Of a stretch of 64,000 nt of DNA, positions 15,814 to 24,656 are shown piece after piece. The position numbers and the translations under genes were made by a program. Source of the stretch: an uncultured Alphaproteobacteria bacterium (GTDB lineage Bacteria; Pseudomonadota; Alphaproteobacteria; Rhizobiales; Ancalomicrobiaceae); contig CALBKH010000132.1 in the NCBI GenBank assembly GCA_937892955.1, positions 3,986 through 67,985 on the forward strand, read 5' to 3'. Position 1 is the first letter of the stretch. Every line of letters starts with the position of its first letter. The notes under the pieces were generated by a model. It ran no database searches, was not told the origin of the DNA, and saw only the letters and a program-made list of their open reading frames with translations.

Positions 15814-17442
15814 TCACGCCCCCGGCAGCACGTAGTCCTTGAAGCGGTCGCGGAGGGTCATCTTCTGGATCTTGCCGGTGGCGGTGTGGGGGATGTCCTC
15901 GACGAAGACGACGTCGTCGGGCATCCACCACTTGGCGATCTTGCCCTCGTAGTGGGCAAGGATCTCGTCCCGGGTCGGCGACTTGCCGGCCTTGGGGACG
16001 ATGACGAGCAGCGGGCGTTCATCCCACTTGGGGTGGGCGATGCCGATCACCGCGGCTTCCATCACGTCGGGATGGGAGACGGCGAGGTTCTCGAGATCGA
16101 TGGTCGAGATCCACTCGCCGCCCGACTTGATCACGTCCTTGGCGCGGTCGGTGATCTGCATGTAGCCGTTGGCGTCGACGGTGGCGACGTCGCCGGTGTC
16201 GAAGAAGCCGTCGGGGCCGAAGTTCTCGGTGCCCTGGCCCTTGAAGTAGCCGCCGGCGATCGCCGGTCCGCGCACCTTCAGGCGGCCGAAGGCTTTGCCG
16301 TCGTGGGGACGCGCGTTGCCGGCGTCGTCGGTGATCTTCATCTCGACGCCGAACGGCGGCACGCCCTGCTTGACCTGGAGATCGAGCCGGCCTTCGAGGT
16401 CGAGATCGGCGGTCTCCGGCTTGAGGCCGCAGACCGTGCCGAGCGGGCTCGTCTCGGTCATGCCCCAGGCGTGGGCGACGCGGACGTCGTAGTTCTTCTC
16501 GAACTTCTCGGTGATGGCGCGCGGGCAGGCGGCGCCGCCGATGATGACGCGCTTCAGATGGTTCAGCTTCAGCTGCTTCGATTCCATGTACTGCAAGAGC
16601 ATCAGCCACACGGTCGGCACCGCGGCGGTGACCGACACCTTGCCGACCTCGAGCATCTCGTAGACCGAGGCGCCGTCGAGCTTGGCGCCCGGCATGACCA
16701 GAGCGGTGCCGTTGAGCGGCGCGGTGAAGGCGATCGACCAGCAGTTGGCGTGGAACATCGGCACCACGGGCATGATCACGTCGCGGGCGGAACAGGCGAT
16801 CATGTCGGGGGTCGACGCCTGCCAGGCGTGGATGACGTTGGAACGGTGCGAATAGACGACGCCCTTGGGGTTGCCGGTGGTGCCGGAGGTGTAGCAGAGG
16901 CCGGCGGCGGTGTTCTCGTCGAAGCTCTTCCACTCGAAATCGTCGTCGACTTGCGCCAGCCAACTCTCGTAGTCGACGGCGTTCTTCAGCGTCGTCGCCG
17001 GCATGTGGGCGGCGTCGGTGAGCACGATCACCTGCTCGAGCGTCGGCATGTGATCGATCAGCTTCTCGATGACCGGCAGGAAGGTCAGGTCGACGAAGAG
17101 CAGGCGATCCTCGGCGTCGTTGACGATCCAGGCGATCTGGTCGTGGAAGAGGCGCGGATTGACGGTGTGATAGATCGCCCCGAGGCCGAGCAGGCCGTAC
17201 CACACCTCCATGTGGCGCCAGGTGTTCCAGGCGAGCGTCGCGACCCGGTCGCCGAGCCTGATGCCGTGTTTCTCCAGGCGCTTGGCACACTGCAGGGAGC
17301 GGCGGCGCAGAGTGGCGTAGTCGGTGGTGTGGAGCGGCCCCTCGACCGATCGGGTGAGGATGGTTCGATCGGGATGTTGAGCCGCGGCGTGGTCGAGAAT
17401 CTTCGTGCAGAGCAGCGGCCAATCCATCATCGATCCGAGCAT
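15814..17442 (-). CDS. Fatty-acyl-CoA synthetase (medium/long chain, AMP-forming)
   Basis: This 542-residue adenylate-forming enzyme activates a carboxylic acid to its CoA thioester with ATP. It contains the AMP-binding P-loop YTSGTTGNPKG (about 184-194), the A5-type WGMTETSPLG, GFFDTGDVATVD and the C-terminal catalytic-lysine region ATGKIQKM. Full-length similarity to the AlkK/FadD3-like group (WRHMEVWYGLLGLGAIYHTVNPRL) suggests medium- to long-chain fatty acids, but chain length is inferred. The start ATG at 17442 has a strong AGGAGG five bases upstream. The 413 bp upstream, to 17855, contain no gene. Confidence 0.9.
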   Translation of the reverse strand: MLGSMMDWPLLCTKILDHAAAQHPDRTILTRSVEGPLHTTDYATLRRRSLQCAKRLEKHGIRLGDRVATLAWNTWRHMEVWYGLLGLGAIYHTVNPRLFHDQIAWIVNDAEDRLLFVDLTFLPVIEKLIDHMPTLEQVIVLTDAAHMPATTLKNAVDYESWLAQVDDDFEWKSFDENTAAGLCYTSGTTGNPKGVVYSHRSNVIHAWQASTPDMIACSARDVIMPVVPMFHANCWSIAFTAPLNGTALVMPGAKLDGASVYEMLEVGKVSVTAAVPTVWLMLLQYMESKQLKLNHLKRVIIGGAACPRAITEKFEKNYDVRVAHAWGMTETSPLGTVCGLKPETADLDLEGRLDLQVKQGVPPFGVEMKITDDAGNARPHDGKAFGRLKVRGPAIAGGYFKGQGTENFGPDGFFDTGDVATVDANGYMQITDRAKDVIKSGGEWISTIDLENLAVSHPDVMEAAVIGIAHPKWDERPLLVIVPKAGKSPTRDEILAHYEGKIAKWWMPDDVVFVEDIPHTATGKIQKMTLRDRFKDYVLPGA

Positions 17443-17664
17443 GATTTCCTCCTACACCTCACCACGTGGCCCGCAGTTCGCGGAACCGAATTGACGTCGT
17501 GGTGAGGGAGTTTCTTCGCGCCGACGGCCGCTGTCCAGAGCCCGCGCGCGCGACGACATCTTTCGCCGAAATCGGCGCCATGCTCGAATGCGCGGCAACA
17601 TGATGCAAATGTGACACGCTCCGGTGGAATTTCGGGGGAATCTGTCAAACCGGCAGATTTCCGC

Positions 17665-17693
17665 CTGCTCGAGATCTGGCCGACTGCTCGAGA
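17665..17693. repeat. Pair of 10-bp direct repeats in a 413-bp gene-free stretch
   Basis: CTGCTCGAGA occurs at 17665-17674 and 17684-17693, a 19-bp period, with an AATCTG/CAGATT inverted repeat just upstream (17639-17659). The stretch 17443-17855 between the acyl-CoA synthetase start and the 56-residue ORF has no other recognisable feature and presumably carries both divergent promoters. Confidence 0.3.
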
Positions 17694-17855
17694 GAGGCGC
17701 AAATTTCGCGAGTCGGCCGTGTGACAACACGAAGACGCCGCAATCGGGAAGCAAGAAGGCGAGCGGGAGACGACGACGTCTTCCATCGAAGAAGAATTCC
17801 GGTGACGACGACACGGGCGATTTCTTCGGGAGCGAAAGGCGACAGAGGTCCAAGG

Positions 17856-18026
17856 ATGTCCGACGAGAAGATCACGACGAAACAGTTCGTTCAGGAATCC
17901 CAGCCACGTACCCAGGTGGACACGCTCGACGAGCAGTACAAGTCGATCGGCATCTCGGCCGTTTCGGCCGCCGCCAGCGCCCTGAAGGGTCCCAAGGTCA
18001 AGAGCCGCTCCGAGCAGTGGAGCTGA
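17856..18026 (+). CDS. Small hypothetical protein, 56 residues
   Basis: The frame from the ATG at 17856 encodes a soluble, charged 56-residue peptide (MSDEKITTKQF at the start, RSEQWS at the end) with a central Ala/Ser-rich stretch. I do not recognise the family. It is considered real because it sits in a long gap, has normal codon use for the window, and is followed directly by a strong hairpin terminator at 18032-18054. The start has only a modest purine-rich stretch (GAGGTCCAAGG) upstream. Confidence 0.5.
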   Translation: MSDEKITTKQFVQESQPRTQVDTLDEQYKSIGISAVSAAASALKGPKVKSRSEQWS

Positions 18027-18031
18027 GTTCG

Positions 18032-18054
18032 GCGCGGGCGTTCGACGCCCGCGC
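18032..18054 (+). terminator. Hairpin terminator after the 56-residue gene
   Basis: GCGCGGGCG (18032-18040) and CGCCCGCGC (18046-18054) form a perfect 9-bp stem with loop TTCGA, five bases after the stop codon. There is no clear T-run downstream. Confidence 0.6.
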
Positions 18055-18251
18055 TCCGTATCGTCATCGAGGAGACGCCGCGGGTCCGCCGATCCGCGGC
18101 GACGGTTTTTCCGAGCATTCCACCGCTTTTCGGCGACTTCCGACGCCGCGCGCCGGCGCGACGGTCGACCACCGCACGCCGACGCGATAACGATGAGCGA
18201 GCCCGCGACGTTGCGCGGGCGGCGCCTCGCCCTCCATCGCCGGATCCCACC

Positions 18252-19220
18252 ATGCTGACCATCCACGGCCTCGTCGACGGCGCCCTGATCACCGCGGCGA
18301 TCTCCAACGCCATGCCGCCGGAAGGACCGGCGGTGTGGTTCGATCTCCTGGAGCCGACCGAAGACGAGGACGCCGACGTCGAGAAGATGCTCGGGGTCGC
18401 CGTGCCGACGCGGGCCGAGATGGAGGAGATCGAGGTTTCGAGCCGGCTCTACGCCGAGGACGGCGCCCTCTACATGACGGCGCTGGTCCAGGTCCATTCG
18501 GACACCGCGACGCCGCATCTCACGCCGGTCACCTTCATCCTCTCCGGCAATCGGCTGGCGACGGTGCGCTACGAGAAGCCCAGATCCTTCGAGATCTACC
18601 GGAACCGGGCGGAGCGACCCGGCTTCGGCCTCGTCGACGGCCGCGGCGTGCTGCTCGGGCTGCTCGAAACCATCGTCGATCGGCTCGCCGACGCGCTGGA
18701 GAAGATCGGCGCCGACATCGAGGTGCTGTCGCGCGCCGTGTTCCGGTCGCGGCGGGAGCGCGAGAAGGGGCTCGAGGACGCCATCACCGGGATCGGCAGC
18801 CTGGGTGGCGCGGTGTCGCGGGCGGAGGAGAGCATCGTCTCGCTCGCCCGCCTGTTCCACTTCCTCGCCGAGCACGGTGGGCGCGACCGGCTCGATCCGG
18901 ACGGGCGCTCACGACTGATCACCCTCGACCACGACATCCGCTCGCTCGCCGAGCACACCAAGTCGCTCGACGCCAAGGTCAACTTCCTCTTGTCGGCGAC
19001 CCTCGGTCTGGTCGGGCTGGAGCAGAACACCATCGTCAAGATCTTCTCGATCCTGGCGGTGGTCTTCATGCCGCCGACGCTGATCGCCTCGATCTACGGC
19101 ATGAACTTCCACGGCATGCCGGAACTCGACAAGCCTTGGGGCTACCCGATGGCGCTCGGTCTGATGATCGCCTCGGTGGCGACGACCTTCGCGGTGTTCA
19201 AGTGGAAGCGCTGGCTGTGA
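18252..19220 (+). CDS. CorA family divalent-cation transporter
   Basis: This is a 322-residue CorA-type channel. The long N-terminal cytoplasmic domain includes helices rich in charge (SRRERE, DHDIRSLAEHTKSLDAKVNFLLS), and two C-terminal membrane helices flank the signature YGMNF (GMN at about 283-285), which forms the pore entrance. The family carries Mg2+, Co2+ or, in the ZntB branch, Zn2+; the sequence does not settle which. The C-terminus KWKRWL is basic, as expected for the cytoplasmic end. The ATG at 18252 has no clear ribosome-binding site. It converges on pdxH with a 13-bp gap. Confidence 0.88.
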   Translation: MLTIHGLVDGALITAAISNAMPPEGPAVWFDLLEPTEDEDADVEKMLGVAVPTRAEMEEIEVSSRLYAEDGALYMTALVQVHSDTATPHLTPVTFILSGNRLATVRYEKPRSFEIYRNRAERPGFGLVDGRGVLLGLLETIVDRLADALEKIGADIEVLSRAVFRSRREREKGLEDAITGIGSLGGAVSRAEESIVSLARLFHFLAEHGGRDRLDPDGRSRLITLDHDIRSLAEHTKSLDAKVNFLLSATLGLVGLEQNTIVKIFSILAVVFMPPTLIASIYGMNFHGMPELDKPWGYPMALGLMIASVATTFAVFKWKRWL

Positions 19221-19233
19221 CCACCCGTGACCA

Positions 19234-19875
19234 TCACGGATAGAGCCGCGTCTTCACCCAGGGTTCGCCGGGCGCGCCCCGCGTGAACTCGATGCGGTCG
19301 TGGAGGCGGAACGGGCGGTCGTGCCAGAACTCGATGGCCGTCGGCACCACCCGGAAGCCCGACCAGTGGGGCGGGCGCGGCACCTCGCCGATGGCATGGC
19401 GCAGGCCGTATTCGGCGACCGCCTTCTCGAGGGCGAAGCGGCTTTCCAGCGGGCGCGACTGTTTCGAGGCCCAGGCGCCGATGCGGCTCGCACGCGGGCG
19501 CGAAGCGAAATAGGCGTCGGCCTCCGCTTCGCTCACCACCTCGACGGGGCCGCGGATGCGGATCTGCCGGCGCAGCGACTTCCAATGGAAGAGCAGCGCC
19601 GCCTTGCGGCTTCCCAGGAGCTCGACGCCCTTCTTGCTCTCGAAGTTGGTGTAGAAGACGAAGCCCGCCTCGTCGAAGCCCTTGAGCAGCACCATGCGCA
19701 CGTCGGGCAGCCCGGTCTCGTCGACCGAGGCGACCGCCATCGCATTGGGATCGTTGGGTTCCGCGGCCTCCGCATCGCGCATCCAGTCGAAAAACAACCG
19801 GAAGGGCTCGTCGGCTCCGGAAAAGTCACCCGACATTAACTCGGGTGGCGGATTCTCGCTGAATTGGTCGGTCAT
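19234..19875 (-). CDS. pdxH: Pyridoxamine 5'-phosphate oxidase
   Basis: This FMN enzyme oxidises pyridoxine or pyridoxamine 5'-phosphate to pyridoxal 5'-phosphate, the last step of vitamin B6 synthesis. At 213 residues it has the standard size. Family landmarks: NAMAVASVDETGLPDVRMVLLKGFDEAGFVFYTN split across the N-terminal half, LLFHWKSLRRQIRIRG in the FMN site, and the C-terminal signature FWHDRPFRLHDR ending in RLYP. The ATG at 19875 starts the conserved protein. The divergent lipoprotein gene starts at 19894, so the two promoters overlap the coding starts. Confidence 0.95.
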   Translation of the reverse strand: MTDQFSENPPPELMSGDFSGADEPFRLFFDWMRDAEAAEPNDPNAMAVASVDETGLPDVRMVLLKGFDEAGFVFYTNFESKKGVELLGSRKAALLFHWKSLRRQIRIRGPVEVVSEAEADAYFASRPRASRIGAWASKQSRPLESRFALEKAVAEYGLRHAIGEVPRPPHWSGFRVVPTAIEFWHDRPFRLHDRIEFTRGAPGEPWVKTRLYP

Positions 19876-19893
19876 CGTCTTGTGGAGGGTACC

Positions 19894-20397
19894 TTGGCCG
19901 GTCTCGGAACCGCATCCTATACCGCGCCCGGTGCGCCGCGCCAGACGAGGGCGGCGCAGAGCCGCTCGGCGTCGATCGCGGTGCTGCTCATGGTCTCGTC
20001 GATGCTCGGCGGCTGTTCCACGATCATGATGCCGCTCAACGCCTGGACCTCGTCTCAGAACGGGCCGCCGGCCGACGAGATCGTCACCGGTTCGATCCGC
20101 AAGCCGGTCGCCCCCGACCCGGAAGGCGACGGCGAGGTGATCCGCCGCGCGGTGGAGACGGCTGCGCCGTCGGTCGCCGCCAAGATCGAATGGACCAATC
20201 CGGCGAGCGGCAATTCCGGCACCATCTCCGACCTCGTCGAGGCGAAGGCGCGCAACGGCGCGCCGTGCCGAGAATTCGCCACCACGCTGACCACCATCGA
20301 AGGCGTGGCGCTCTATCGCGGGCGGGCCTGCCAGGGCTATGCCGGGCCGTGGGATCTGGTGGAATTCGGTCCTGCAGCCACCAAGCCGGCCGGCTGA
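19894..20397 (+). CDS. RT0821/Lpp0805-type surface lipoprotein
   Basis: This protein of about 167 residues has a lipoprotein signal: a hydrophobic stretch (SIAVLLMVSSMLGGC) ends in the lipobox LGGC at about residue 42, so the mature protein should be attached to a membrane by its N-terminal Cys. The mature part (GTISDLVEAKARNGAPCREFATTLTTIEG, read as two segments, then CQGYAGPWDLVEFGP) matches the 17-kDa-antigen-like RT0821/Lpp0805 surface-protein family common in alphaproteobacteria. The TTG at 19894 follows GGAGGG by four bases; the exact start is uncertain. Function is unknown. Confidence 0.65.
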   Translation: MAGLGTASYTAPGAPRQTRAAQSRSASIAVLLMVSSMLGGCSTIMMPLNAWTSSQNGPPADEIVTGSIRKPVAPDPEGDGEVIRRAVETAAPSVAAKIEWTNPASGNSGTISDLVEAKARNGAPCREFATTLTTIEGVALYRGRACQGYAGPWDLVEFGPAATKPAG

Positions 20398-20542
20398 GGC
20401 CGACGCGCGGCGTTTTCCTCTGGCGTTCGCCGGCGAACCACACCACATGTGGTGCGACGAAACGAGGCTCGACGGATTCGGCGCCGCCGACGCATGTCGG
20501 AACGACGGCGAGGGTCCGAAGAGGCCAGACGAGGTAACATCG

Positions 20543-21493
20543 ATGCGCGATCCCTACGACGTGCTCGGCGTCGCACGCTCGGCCGGCGCCGACGACATCA
20601 AGAAGGCGTTCCGTCGCCTCGCCAAGAAGTACCACCCCGACCAGAACAAGGACGACCCGCGCGCCAAGGAGGCCTTCGCGGAGGTCAACTCGGCCTACGA
20701 GATCCTCGGTGATGCCGCCAAGAAGGGGCAGTTCGACCGCGGCGAGATCGACGCCGAGGGCAAGCCCAAGTTCACCGGCTTCGGCGGCGGCGCCCACGGC
20801 TTCGACTTCCGCGGCGGCGGCGGTCCCTTCGGCGGCGGCCGCGCCGGCGGGGCGCAGGGCGGCGCCGAATTCGACGACTTCCTCACCGACATTCTCGGAC
20901 AGGCCTTCGGCGGCGGTGCCCGCGGTGGGTTCCGCGCCGGTCGCGGCGGCCCCGGCGGCATGGGCGGCGGTGCGGGCGCCGGCGCGCGGGCGCGCGAGCG
21001 CGGCGGGGACATCGAGGTCACCGCCCAGGTGTCGCTCGAGGAAGTGGCGCACGGCGACAAGATCCGCGTCGAGCTGCCGACCGGACGCACCCTCGAGGTG
21101 GCGCTGCCGGAAGGGGTGACCGACCGTCAGCAGATCCGCCTCAAGGCGCAGGGTCACGCGGGCACCGGCGGGGCCGGCGACGCCATCGTCACCGTCGCCT
21201 TCAAGCGCCATCCGATCTTCCACGTCGACGGCCACGACCTCGAAGCCGATGTGCCGATCACCCTCGAGGATGCGGCGCTCGGCGGCCGCGTCCGGGTGGA
21301 GACGCTCGAGGGCGCGGTCGAACTGACGCTGCCGGCCGGCACCACCGGATCGAAGGCGCTGCGCCTCAAGGGCAAGGGTCTGCCGACCAAGGCGGGCAGC
21401 CGCGGCAATCTCTACGTCAAGCCGCGCATCGTCTTGCCGGAAGGCGGCGATGCCGAACTCGAGGCGTTCCTCAGGGCGCGCAAGAAGCGGTGA
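20543..21493 (+). CDS. DnaJ C-terminal domain-containing co-chaperone (CbpA-like)
   Basis: This is a 316-residue Hsp40. The J domain (residues 1-70) has the HPD motif at 31-33, which stimulates DnaK ATPase. A Gly-rich linker (about 78-150, many FGGG and GGARGG repeats) joins it to two DnaJ C-terminal beta-sandwich domains (GGDIEVTAQVSLEEV onward). The CXXCXGXG zinc-finger repeats of true DnaJ are absent, so this is the CbpA/DnaJ2 type. It probably assists DnaK in stress or in binding specific clients. The ATG at 20543 follows GAGGTAACATCG. A terminator follows at 21518. Confidence 0.92.
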   Translation: MRDPYDVLGVARSAGADDIKKAFRRLAKKYHPDQNKDDPRAKEAFAEVNSAYEILGDAAKKGQFDRGEIDAEGKPKFTGFGGGAHGFDFRGGGGPFGGGRAGGAQGGAEFDDFLTDILGQAFGGGARGGFRAGRGGPGGMGGGAGAGARARERGGDIEVTAQVSLEEVAHGDKIRVELPTGRTLEVALPEGVTDRQQIRLKAQGHAGTGGAGDAIVTVAFKRHPIFHVDGHDLEADVPITLEDAALGGRVRVETLEGAVELTLPAGTTGSKALRLKGKGLPTKAGSRGNLYVKPRIVLPEGGDAELEAFLRARKKR

Positions 21494-21517
21494 GACGGCC
21501 GCATCGATGAGAACATG

Positions 21518-21551
21518 GAAGCCCGGGCGCCGACGACGGTTCCCGGGCTTC
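21518..21551. terminator. Rho-independent-type terminator between dnaJ-like and hydrolase-like genes
   Basis: GAAGCCCGGG (21518-21527) pairs with CCCGGGCTTC (21542-21551) around a 14-base loop, followed by GTTCTTCG. The flanking genes converge here, so it likely serves both. Confidence 0.7.
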
Positions 21552-21570
21552 GTTCTTCGCCGGTCTCGCG

Positions 21571-22533
21571 TCAGCGACCGGCGATCGGTGGCGCGTCCGC
21601 GGCGAGCACGTCCCGCATCAGGCTCGTCACCGGCAAGTGACCGACGAGATCGGTGTTGGTGTGGTGCCAGGCGTCGGGCACCACCACGTCGGGCGGGCCG
21701 TCGCGGCGGGTGGCGAAGTTGCCGATCAGGTCCCAGCGGCCGACGATCTCGGTGACCTGCTTGCAGGCGCGCGGCATCTGCTGGCGCGACGAGATCGAGA
21801 CGATGTGCACCGTCTCGCCGATCCGGTCGGAGCGGGCGCGATCGTCGCGCTGGAGGGCGTGGAGGGCTTCGCCGACCACCATGTTGCCCTTCGAATGGGC
21901 GACGATCAGATCGAAGCCGAGCCGGTCGTCCTTCAACAGGGCGAGGACGACGTCGGCGTCGCGTTCGGCCACCACCGGGTCGGCACCGCCGGCGAGCGGA
22001 TCGGTGGCGGCTTCGCGCATCCAGTCGAGCGAGCGGTCGAGGCGGCCCCACAGATCATGCAGCGTGGTGAGCCCGGCGAACCACAGGAAGCCGCCGGTCG
22101 CCTCGGTGACGAGATCGGCGAGACCATAGCCGGAGACCACCGCCGCCACCGGCTTTCCCACGGCATCGGCGACGTTGCGAGCGAAGGCCGCGGTGCCGAG
22201 CGCCGAGGAGCCGACGCCGGCGACGGTCAGGGTCGAGATGTCGGCGCCGCCGGCATCGACGAAACTCTCGATCGTCGAGCAGACGGTGAGCGGACCGGCG
22301 CCGGAGGGTGGCACGATCAGGATCGCTCCCTCCCCCGCCCTGGACGGCGAGAGACGCTCGGCTTCCTCCCGGGTGACGACGCGGACGTCGTAGAACAGCG
22401 CGTCGAGCAGGACGTTGCGGCGGCGCAGACCTTCGAGGAAGACCTCGCCGGTCGGCTTGGAGAACAGCCGCCACGGCAGCGCCATGGCGCGCGAGAACTG
22501 CTCCAGGCCGGCGGAGAAGGGATCGTCTGCCAT
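21571..22533 (-). CDS. Hypothetical alpha/beta-hydrolase-like protein
   Basis: This 320-residue protein lacks a signal peptide or obvious membrane helices. GFDLIVAHSKGNMVVGEAL resembles a nucleophile-elbow region with Ser in AHSKGN, and a late HHTNTDLVGH segment could supply a His, so a lipase or esterase-like fold is plausible; catalytic activity is not shown. A bias toward ALPWRLFSKPTGEV at the N-terminus recalls proteins that associate with polyhydroxyalkanoate granules, a weak resemblance. It lies 81 bp downstream of acr3 on the same strand and could be read through from the ars operon. The ATG at 22533 is the only reasonable start. Confidence 0.55.
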   Translation of the reverse strand: MADDPFSAGLEQFSRAMALPWRLFSKPTGEVFLEGLRRRNVLLDALFYDVRVVTREEAERLSPSRAGEGAILIVPPSGAGPLTVCSTIESFVDAGGADISTLTVAGVGSSALGTAAFARNVADAVGKPVAAVVSGYGLADLVTEATGGFLWFAGLTTLHDLWGRLDRSLDWMREAATDPLAGGADPVVAERDADVVLALLKDDRLGFDLIVAHSKGNMVVGEALHALQRDDRARSDRIGETVHIVSISSRQQMPRACKQVTEIVGRWDLIGNFATRRDGPPDVVVPDAWHHTNTDLVGHLPVTSLMRDVLAADAPPIAGR

Positions 22534-22614
22534 GGTTCGGTTCGACCTCGTCTGACCCGCCGATCATAGCGGTGGTTCGGTCGAACCTCCATCACTCGTC
22601 GATGGCCGACGGGC

Positions 22615-23667
22615 TCATGCGACGTCGCGCGCGTCGCCGCGTCCGGCGCCGGCCTCGTACCAACCGGCGGTGCGGGTGACGATCCACACCACCGACAGCA
22701 TCACCGGCACCTCGATCAGCACGCCGACGACGGTGGCGAGCGCCGCCCCCGAGCGGAAGCCGAAGAGCGAGATCGCCGCAGCGACGGCCAGCTCGAAGAA
22801 GTTCGAGGCGCCGATCAGCGCCGAGGGGCCGGCGACGCAATGCGCTTCGCCGGAGAGCCGGTTGAGCAGATAGGCGAGGCCGGCATTGAAATAGACCTGG
22901 AGCAGGATCGGCACGGCGAGGAGGGCGATCACCATCGGCTGCGCCAGGATCTCGCCGCCCTGGAAGCCGAAGAGCAACACCAGCGTGGCGAGGAGCGCCA
23001 CCAGCGACCAGGGTTGCAGATGGGCGAGAAGCCCGGCGAGCGCCGCCTCGCCACCGGTCGCCAGCACCCGCCGGCGCCAGAGTTGGGCGACGATCACCGG
23101 CACGACGATGTAGAGCACCACCGACAGCACCAGCGTATCCCACGGCACGGTGATGGCCGAGAGGCCGAGGAGCAGGCCGACGATCGGGGCGAAGGCGATC
23201 ACCATGATCGAGTCGTTGAGCGCCACCTGGGTCAGGGTGAAGTGCGGCTCGCCCTTCACCAGGTTCGACCAGACGAAGACCATGGCGGTGCAGGGCGCTG
23301 CGGCGAGCAGGATGAGGCCGGCGACGTAGCCGTCGATCTGGTCGGCGGGCAGATACGGCCGGAACAGATGCTGGACGAAGATCCAGGCGAGCAGCGCCAT
23401 GGAGAAGGGCTTCACCGCCCAGTTGACCGCCAGCGTCACGCCGATGCCGCGCCAGTGCTCGCCGACGCGAGAAAGCGAGGCGAAGTCGATGCGGATCAGC
23501 ATCGGCACGATCATCGCCCAGATCAGCAGCGCGACCGGGAGATTGACCTTCGCCACTTCCAGACTGCCGACGGCGTGGAAGACCGTCGGCAGGAAATGGC
23601 CGAGGGCGATGCCCGCCACCATGCACAGACCCACCCACAGGGTGAGAAACCGTTCGAAGACGGACAT
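22615..23667 (-). CDS. acr3: ACR3 family arsenite efflux transporter
   Basis: This 350-residue protein has ten predicted membrane helices and exports arsenite from the cytoplasm, driven by the proton gradient. Family features: FERFLTLWVGLCMVAGIALG at the N-terminus, NWAVKPFSMALLAW, the conserved cysteine in LLAAAPCTAMVFVWSNL at about residue 126 and the polar GASNFFELAVA segment. It is often labelled arsB but belongs to the ACR3 family, not the ArsB family. It is the last gene of the arsR-arsC-arsC-acr3 operon, 30 bp after the glutaredoxin-type arsC. Confidence 0.95.
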   Translation of the reverse strand: MSVFERFLTLWVGLCMVAGIALGHFLPTVFHAVGSLEVAKVNLPVALLIWAMIVPMLIRIDFASLSRVGEHWRGIGVTLAVNWAVKPFSMALLAWIFVQHLFRPYLPADQIDGYVAGLILLAAAPCTAMVFVWSNLVKGEPHFTLTQVALNDSIMVIAFAPIVGLLLGLSAITVPWDTLVLSVVLYIVVPVIVAQLWRRRVLATGGEAALAGLLAHLQPWSLVALLATLVLLFGFQGGEILAQPMVIALLAVPILLQVYFNAGLAYLLNRLSGEAHCVAGPSALIGASNFFELAVAAAISLFGFRSGAALATVVGVLIEVPVMLSVVWIVTRTAGWYEAGAGRGDARDVA

Positions 23668-23697
23668 GGGTTACCCTTTCGGTATTCGGATCGGAGG

Positions 23698-24120
23698 TCA
23701 GACGACGCGCTTGCCGGAGGCGTCGACGACCTGCTCACCATCCTCCTTGGCGAAGGCGCCCTTCTGGGCCGGCAGGAGATCGAGCACCGCCTCGGAGGGA
23801 CGGCAGAGCTTGGCGCCCTTGTCGGAGACGACGATCGGCCGGTTCATCAGGATCGGATGGGCGAGGATGGCGTCGATCAGCTCGGCGTCGGTCTTCGACG
23901 GATCGCCGAGACCGAGTTCGGCGAAGGGCGTACCCTTCTCGCGCAGGATCGAGCGCACCGGCACGGCCAGTTTCGCGATCAGCGCCACCAGTTCGTCGCG
24001 GCTCAGGGGGGTCTTCAGATAGAGCACCACCTTCGGGGTGACGCCGGCGTTCTCGATCATGGCGAGGACGTTGCGCGAGGTGCCGCAGGAGGGGTTGTGG
24101 TAGATCGTCACTTCGGACAT
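23698..24120 (-). CDS. arsC: Arsenate reductase, glutaredoxin-coupled type
   Basis: This 140-residue enzyme reduces arsenate to arsenite using glutathione and glutaredoxin. It has the ArsC/Spx-type motif YHNPSCGTSRN with the catalytic Cys12, followed by LYLKTPLSRDEL and HPILMNRPIVVSDKGAKLCRP, the substrate-binding Arg region. The ATG at 24120 is the family start. It lies 14 bp after the second, unrelated arsenate reductase gene and 30 bp before acr3, so it is co-transcribed. Having two arsC types in one operon suggests use of either glutaredoxin or thioredoxin as reductant. Confidence 0.95.
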   Translation of the reverse strand: MSEVTIYHNPSCGTSRNVLAMIENAGVTPKVVLYLKTPLSRDELVALIAKLAVPVRSILREKGTPFAELGLGDPSKTDAELIDAILAHPILMNRPIVVSDKGAKLCRPSEAVLDLLPAQKGAFAKEDGEQVVDASGKRVV

Positions 24121-24134
24121 GCGGGGCTCCAGGG

Positions 24135-24656
24135 TCAAACGGGTCGGGCCGAGGTGGCGCCCTCGGATCGGCCGATGGCGTCGATCTCGCGTTTCAGCGC
24201 CATGCGATCGAGAGACGCCACGGGCAGAGCGAGGAACAGCGAGATCCGCCGCTGCAGATGCTTGAAAGCGGTGACGAAGGCCCGTTCGACGTCGATCGGG
24301 GTCCCGACCGCCGCCGCCGGATCTTCGATGCCCCAATGGGCCGTCATCGGCTGTCCCGGCCACACCGGGCAGACTTCGCCGGCGGCGTTGTCGCAGACGG
24401 TGAAGACGAAGTCCAATGCCGGCGCCTCCGGCTCGCCGAACTCGTCCCAGCTCTTCGAGCGGAAGCCCTCGGTCGGATAACCGAAGGAGGCGAGCACCTT
24501 CAGTGCCATCGGATGGACTTCGCCACGCGGGGTCGAGCCGGCCGAATGGGCGCGAAAGGTGCCGGCACCGTCCTTGGCCAGGATCGATTCGGCGAGAATC
24601 GAGCGCGCCGAGTTGCCGGTGCAGAGGAACAGAACTTCGTAGGGAGGCCGTGTCAT
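24135..24656 (-). CDS. arsC: Arsenate reductase, low-molecular-weight phosphatase type
   Basis: This is a 173-residue protein of the LMW-tyrosine-phosphatase-derived ArsC group. The P-loop VLFLCTGNSARS places the nucleophile at Cys12 and Arg at 17. WDEFGEPEAPALDFVFTVCDNAAGEVCP supplies further cysteines (VCDNAAGEVCP) that fit the redox-active pair of thioredoxin-coupled ArsC. It is longer than the roughly 130-140 residues usual for this group because of a C-terminal helical extension from about residue 130. Its ATG (24654-24656) overlaps the arsR stop codon in an ATGA arrangement, indicating translational coupling. Confidence 0.9.
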   Translation of the reverse strand: MTRPPYEVLFLCTGNSARSILAESILAKDGAGTFRAHSAGSTPRGEVHPMALKVLASFGYPTEGFRSKSWDEFGEPEAPALDFVFTVCDNAAGEVCPVWPGQPMTAHWGIEDPAAAVGTPIDVERAFVTAFKHLQRRISLFLALPVASLDRMALKREIDAIGRSEGATSARPV

